This document shows positions 60,331-64,000 of a stretch of DNA of 64,000 nt, piece after piece. The notes under the pieces are model-generated. The model ran no database searches and had not been told where the DNA came from. It worked only from the letters and a program-made list of their open reading frames with translations. A program made the translations under genes and the position numbers. How positions within the stretch are numbered: the first letter of the stretch is position 1; each line of letters begins with the position of its first letter. The DNA is from Streptomyces sp. NBC_00490 (GTDB lineage Bacteria; Actinomycetota; Actinomycetes; Streptomycetales; Streptomycetaceae): positions 1,922,001-1,986,000 of the forward strand of contig NZ_CP107869.1 in the NCBI RefSeq assembly GCF_036013645.1. Reading direction: 5' to 3'.

Positions 60331-60855
60331 ATGCTGGAGCTCGCCATCCTCGGATTCCTGTACGACGCCCCTCTGCACGGCTACGAGCTGCGCAAACGCA
60401 TCGCGGCGCTGACCGGGCACGTGAAGCCCATCGCGGAGAGCACGCTCTATCCGGCGATCAAGCGTCTGGAGAAGGCCGGGCTGCTGGAGCGCGCGACGGA
60501 GCCCGGTTCCGTCGCCGCGCCACGTCACGTCCTGACGCTCACCGAGGACGGCCACCGCGATCTGCGCCGCCGACTCGCCGAGCCCGTACAACGCGACATC
60601 ACCGACGAGAACCGCTGGTTCACCCTGCTCGCGTTCCTCCGGCACCTGGACGACGCCGCGGCGCAGGCGGCCGTACTGCGGCGCAGGCTGTCGTTCCTGG
60701 AGGAACCCGCGAGCTTCTTCTACGAGGGTGACCGGCCGTTGCGCGCCGAGGAGCTGGACGATCCCTTCCGGCGCGGCATCCTGACGATCGCGCGCGCCAC
60801 GTCCCAGGCGGAACTCACCTGGCTGCGGGCCACCCTCGCCTCACTTAACGGCTGA
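60331..60855 (+). CDS. PadR family transcriptional regulator
   Basis: A 174-residue regulator. The winged helix is MLELAILGFLYDAPLHGYELRKRIAALTG, then STLYPAIKRLEKAGLLERATE and the wing VLTLTEDGHRDLRRRL. The C-terminal part is a helical dimerisation domain (RHLDDAAAQAAVLRRRL). PadR proteins usually respond to phenolic or drug-like ligands. It is divergent from an alpha/beta hydrolase that it probably controls, along with itself, through the adjacent dyads. It converges on pgm with 26 bases between stops. Confidence 0.86.
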   Translation: MLELAILGFLYDAPLHGYELRKRIAALTGHVKPIAESTLYPAIKRLEKAGLLERATEPGSVAAPRHVLTLTEDGHRDLRRRLAEPVQRDITDENRWFTLLAFLRHLDDAAAQAAVLRRRLSFLEEPASFFYEGDRPLRAEELDDPFRRGILTIARATSQAELTWLRATLASLNG

Positions 60856-60881
60856 GGACACCGAGGCGCCCCTCGTACGCG

Positions 60882-62522
60882 TCACGCACCCAGCGCCGCG
60901 AGCACCACGGACCTGGCCTCCTCCTGGACCTGCCGCAGATGGTCCGCGCCGAGGAAGGACTCCCCGTAGATCTTGTAGACGTCCTCCGTGCCCGAAGGGC
61001 GGGCCGCGAACCAGGCGTTGGCGGTGGCGACCTTGATGCCGCCGAGGGCGGCGCCGTTGCCGGGAGCCTCGGTGAGCACCGTGGTGACCGGCTCGCCGGC
61101 GAGGGTGTCGGCGGTGACCTGGCGCGGGGACAGCTTGGCGAGCAGCGCCTTCTCCTCGCGGGAGGCCGGGGCGTCCACGCGCGCGTAGGCGGGGGCACCG
61201 AAGCGGTCCGTGAGACCGGCGTAGTGCTGCGACGGGGTCCTGCCCGTGACCGCCGTGATCTCGGAGGCGAGCAGCGCCAGGATGATGCCGTCCTTGTCGG
61301 TGGTCCACACCGAGCCGTCCCGGCGCAGGAAGGACGCGCCCGCCGACTCCTCGCCGCCGAAGCCCAGCGAGCCGTCCGACAGGCCGTCCACGAACCACTT
61401 GAAGCCGACCGGGACCTCGACCAGCGGCCGGCCGACGTCCGCCGCGACCCGGTCGATCATGCTGGAGGACACCAGGGTCTTGCCGATCCCGGCGCTCGCG
61501 GGCCACTGTTCCCGGTGCGAGAACAGATACGAGATCGCCACCGCCAGATAGTTGTTGGGGTTCATGAGGCCCCCGTCGGGTGTGACGATGCCGTGGCGGT
61601 CGGCGTCGGCGTCGTTGCCGGTGGCGATGTCGAACCGGTCGCGCTGCTCGATGAGCGAGGCCATGGCGTACGGCGAGGAGCAGTCCATGCGGATCTTGCC
61701 GTCCCAGTCCAGCGTCATGAAGCGCCAGGTGGGGTCGGTGAGCGGGTTGACGACCGTCAGGTCGAGCCGGTGCTGTTCGGCGATCCGGCCCCAGTAGGCG
61801 ACCGAGGCACCGCCCAGCGGGTCGGCGCCGATCCGCACGCCGGCGGCCCGGATCGCGTCCAGGTCCAGGACGTTCGGCAGGTCGGCCACATAGGTGCCGA
61901 GGAAGTCGTAGCGGGCCGTTCCGGGTGCGGCCAGGGCACGGGCGTAGGGGATGCGCCGTACGTCCTTCAGACCGCCGGTGATGATCTCGTTGGCGCGGTC
62001 CTGGATCCAGGAGGTCGCCTCGGACCCGGCGGGGCCGCCGTTCGGCGGGTTGTACTTGAAGCCGCCGTCGGCGGGCGGGTTGTGCGAAGGGGTGACCACC
62101 ACGCCGTCCGCGAAGCCGGAGGTGCGGTTCCGGTTGTGGGCGAGGATGGCGTGCGAGACCGCCGGAGTGGGTGTGTAGCCGTCTGCCTGGTCGATGAGGA
62201 CGCTCACGTCGTTGGCGGCGAACACCTCCAGCGCCGTGATCCGCGCGGGCTCGGAAAGGGCGTGGGTGTCGGCGCCGAGGAAGAGCGGGCCGTCGGTGCG
62301 CTGGGCGGCGCGGTACTCGCAGATGGCCTGGCTGGTGGCGGCGATGTGGTCCTCGTTGAAGGCCGCCGCGAGCGACGAGCCGCGATGTCCGGAGGTACCG
62401 AACGCCACCCGCTGCCCGGGCTCGGCCGGGTCGGGGTGCAGCGCGTAGTACGCCGTGACCAGGCGGGCCACATCGATGAGGTCCTCGGGCCCGGCGACCT
62501 GTCCCGCTCGCGCGTCCTGCAT
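60882..62522 (-). CDS. pgm: Phosphoglucomutase (alpha-D-glucose phosphate-specific)
   Basis: A 546-residue phosphoglucomutase converting glucose 1-phosphate and glucose 6-phosphate for glycogen, trehalose and sugar-nucleotide metabolism. The phosphoserine loop is TPSHNPP with Ser146, the metal loop DADADRH is at 304-310, the sugar-binding loop is GGEESAG, and the phosphate-binding loop is ARPSGTED near the C-terminus. The size fits the bacterial alpha-specific form. ATG 62522 follows GGAGGAG at eight bases. It is divergent from a methyltransferase gene with 144 bases between starts. Confidence 0.95.
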   Translation of the reverse strand: MQDARAGQVAGPEDLIDVARLVTAYYALHPDPAEPGQRVAFGTSGHRGSSLAAAFNEDHIAATSQAICEYRAAQRTDGPLFLGADTHALSEPARITALEVFAANDVSVLIDQADGYTPTPAVSHAILAHNRNRTSGFADGVVVTPSHNPPADGGFKYNPPNGGPAGSEATSWIQDRANEIITGGLKDVRRIPYARALAAPGTARYDFLGTYVADLPNVLDLDAIRAAGVRIGADPLGGASVAYWGRIAEQHRLDLTVVNPLTDPTWRFMTLDWDGKIRMDCSSPYAMASLIEQRDRFDIATGNDADADRHGIVTPDGGLMNPNNYLAVAISYLFSHREQWPASAGIGKTLVSSSMIDRVAADVGRPLVEVPVGFKWFVDGLSDGSLGFGGEESAGASFLRRDGSVWTTDKDGIILALLASEITAVTGRTPSQHYAGLTDRFGAPAYARVDAPASREEKALLAKLSPRQVTADTLAGEPVTTVLTEAPGNGAALGGIKVATANAWFAARPSGTEDVYKIYGESFLGADHLRQVQEEARSVVLAALGA

Positions 62523-62666
62523 GTGCCCGCTCCTCCGCAAGAGTCGATCGTGGGGTTACGGCCCCATTCTCCCCTGTCCGGTGCGCCGGGACGCGCACCG
62601 GGCGACCGTTGTGGCACACGTACGACGGATGCGACGATGCGGGTCGGCGAACGAGGGGACACCGAC

Positions 62667-63314
62667 GTGACGCACGAGGACCAACGGCCGCCCGCCGCCG
62701 TGCTGTTCGACGCGCTGGGCGCCGACTACGAGAAGGCGTTCGCCCATGCCCCCGCGCACCTGTCCGCGCTGGAGTGGCTGATCGAGCGGCTGCCGCCCGC
62801 CGCGCGGACGCTGGACGTGGGCAGCGGCACCGGGCGGCCCACCGCGGCGGCGCTCGTCGGGGCGGGGCACTCGGTGCTGGGCGTCGACGTCTCCCCCGTC
62901 ATGGTGGAACTCGCCACCCGTCAGGTGCCCGGGGCCGAGTTCCGCAGCGCCGACATCCGGGACGTCCCGCTGGACGCGGACTCGTTGGACGGGGTGTGCG
63001 TGTTCTTCTCGCTGCTCCAGATGACCCGCGCCCAGCAGTCGGCACTGATGCGGCGCCTGGCCCTGGCACTGAGGCCCGGTGGGCATCTGGTGCTGGCCAC
63101 CGTGCCCGCCGACGTGGAGGACGTCGAGGTGGTCTTCATGGGCCAGCCGGTCCGCGCGACGAGCTTCGCCGAGGACGACGTGATCGGCCTGGTGGAGGCG
63201 GCCGGGCTGACGGTGCTGTCCCGGCACAGCCTCACCTTCACCCCGGACCACCCCGCCGCGGAGCCCGAGCCCCATCTCTTCCTTTACTGCCGCCGCGAGG
63301 AGACCGGGCTCTGA
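62667..63314 (+). CDS. Class I SAM-dependent methyltransferase
   Basis: A 215-residue methyltransferase. Motif I is TLDVGSGTGRPTA, LGVDVSPVMVELA is the acidic loop, and SADIRDVPL and LRPGGHLVLATVP complete the SAM-binding fold. A FMGQPVRATSF segment lies after it. The substrate is unknown. GTG 62667 is preferred because GAGGGG lies eight bases before it, while an ATG 30 bases upstream has no ribosome site. It converges on the FAD oxidoreductase gene with three bases between stops. Confidence 0.82.
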   Translation: MTHEDQRPPAAVLFDALGADYEKAFAHAPAHLSALEWLIERLPPAARTLDVGSGTGRPTAAALVGAGHSVLGVDVSPVMVELATRQVPGAEFRSADIRDVPLDADSLDGVCVFFSLLQMTRAQQSALMRRLALALRPGGHLVLATVPADVEDVEVVFMGQPVRATSFAEDDVIGLVEAAGLTVLSRHSLTFTPDHPAAEPEPHLFLYCRREETGL

Positions 63315-63317
63315 CGC

Positions 63318-64000
63318 TCAGCGCTCGCGTGGCTCCGGGCTCGCCGGCGGCTCGGCGGGCGTCGGCCCGGGCCGGCTGAAGAGAACGGCCCGCGCGACGG
63401 AGGGGGCGAACAGGGCGGTGACCGGCTCGGCGAGGACCAGCACGGCGCGGAAGGCACGCCCCACGACGGGGTCGCCGGGCGACCGTTCCGTGACCCGGCG
63501 CAGGTACCAGCCCGCGACACGGTCCGCGGGGCCGGCGGCGACCGCGGTGCCGACCGCGCCCGGCATCCCGCGGTCCGCTCCGGCCGAGATGTCCCACGCC
63601 TGCCGGGATGCCGCGAGCAGCGCCCGCTGCGCACGGCGCGTGGTGGGGGTGCGGCGACGGTCGTCGAGCGTGTCGCGCAGGGCGACCGCGCTCATCGCGG
63701 CGATGGCCATGCCCTGCCCGTAGATCGGGTTGAAGGTGCACAGGGCGTCGCCGGTGGCGAGGAATCCGGCCGGGCGGCGGCCAGGCAGGTCGTAACGGCG
63801 CCGGATGTTCGCGGTCCGCCGGTAGCCGAACGCCGGCGTGAGCGGTTCGGCCTCCTCCAGCCAGCGGTCCAGGAGCGGATGCGCCAGTCGCTTGGCGTAC
63901 GCCTCGAACTCGTCGTCGCCCGTGGGCGGTTCGTCGCCGCGCAGCCCCGAGACGATGACCAGATGGCTGCCGTCCTCCAGGGGCAGCGCGCCACCGCCGT
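63318..64000 (-). CDS. FAD-dependent oxidoreductase, C-terminal part (5' end outside window)
   Basis: The frame runs open from the window edge to the stop at 63318, about 227 codons. It contains GYRRTANIRRRYDLPG, then FLATGDALCTFNPIYGQGM, the GD motif of FAD-binding monooxygenases and geranylgeranyl-reductase-like proteins in which the Asp contacts the flavin ribityl chain. A helical C-terminal region follows, ending in a Pro-rich tail. The N-terminal FAD glycine motif must lie beyond base 64000. It may hydroxylate an aromatic or isoprenoid substrate. A methyltransferase lies convergently downstream, so the two are not co-transcribed. Confidence 0.78.
   Translation of the reverse strand, partial: GGGALPLEDGSHLVIVSGLRGDEPPTGDDEFEAYAKRLAHPLLDRWLEEAEPLTPAFGYRRTANIRRRYDLPGRRPAGFLATGDALCTFNPIYGQGMAIAAMSAVALRDTLDDRRRTPTTRRAQRALLAASRQAWDISAGADRGMPGAVGTAVAAGPADRVAGWYLRRVTERSPGDPVVGRAFRAVLVLAEPVTALFAPSVARAVLFSRPGPTPAEPPASPEPRER

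Noticed and set aside
1..64000. tRNA, rRNA, CRISPR array, insertion sequence or prophage
   Set aside because: I scanned for cloverleaf-like termini, regularly spaced repeats, transposase motifs and phage genes and found none that could be supported.

Overview
The window looks like chromosomal DNA of a Streptomyces or a very close relative. It is very GC-rich, many genes start with GTG, and it encodes families typical of that genus: a CvnABCD conservon, MHYT, DUF6397, DUF5709 and DUF6174 proteins, streptogrisin-type proteases, and a short Cys-terminated leader peptide before a sulfur operon. About 57 protein genes (two cut by the window ends), one pseudogene relic and several regulatory sites can be supported. 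I saw no tRNA or rRNA gene, CRISPR array, insertion sequence, prophage or large biosynthetic cluster. It reads as a chromosomal region of small metabolic, transport and regulatory modules.

Layout. 1-4.4 kb: a GH115 alpha-glucuronidase (5' end missing), an SDR dehydrogenase and a LuxR-type regulator. 4.4-9.2 kb, minus strand: two DHA2-type drug exporters, a TIGR01777 epimerase-like protein and a MarR regulator with a promoter that appears leaderless. 9.2-18.1 kb: a HEAT-repeat protein, pyruvate carboxylase, a DUF1684 protein, a cysteine-desulfurase-like PLP enzyme, a secreted serine protease and two lipoproteins. 18.2-25.1 kb: an amidohydrolase, an MHS-type symporter, a PEP-mutase/isocitrate-lyase-like enzyme, a free-standing condensation-domain enzyme, a secreted GH16 enzyme and a beta-hydroxyacid dehydrogenase. 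A C-terminal relic of a LuxR response regulator follows. 25.4-30.8 kb: a LacI regulator with an SGNH hydrolase, an epoxide-hydrolase-like enzyme behind a TetR-type palindrome, a streptogrisin-type protease, a membrane-anchored Mrr-like nuclease and a YjbQ protein.

31.2-35.4 kb is a sulfur-acquisition module: a leaderless Cys-terminated leader peptide, a hairpin, ssuC-ssuB-ssuA and an FAD/NAD(P) monooxygenase. 35.4-42.7 kb: a short MltG, an ABC exporter divergent from its likely MarR repressor, a DctA-type symporter, a secreted PNGase A-like protein and an L,D-transpeptidase. 42.8-46.4 kb: a two-gene ABC exporter whose subunits carry complementary defects, so one ATP site should be dead and the other canonical. 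46.9-53.0 kb: a DUF5709 protein, zinc-independent ribosomal protein L31B, a membrane metal-dependent hydrolase, a DEAD/DEAH helicase, acyl-CoA thioesterase TesB and a DUF6397 protein. 53.1-57.8 kb: a conservon (histidine-kinase-like CvnA, roadblock CvnB, DUF742 CvnC, GTPase CvnD) with an extra roadblock gene, next to an MHYT membrane sensor. 58.8-64 kb: two methyltransferases, an alpha/beta hydrolase divergent from a PadR regulator, phosphoglucomutase, and the 3' part of an FAD-dependent oxidoreductase.

The observations most worth following are the complementary degenerate ABC pair, the Cys-codon leader upstream of ssuCBA with a monooxygenase in place of the usual SsuD, and the conservon with two closely related roadblock proteins.
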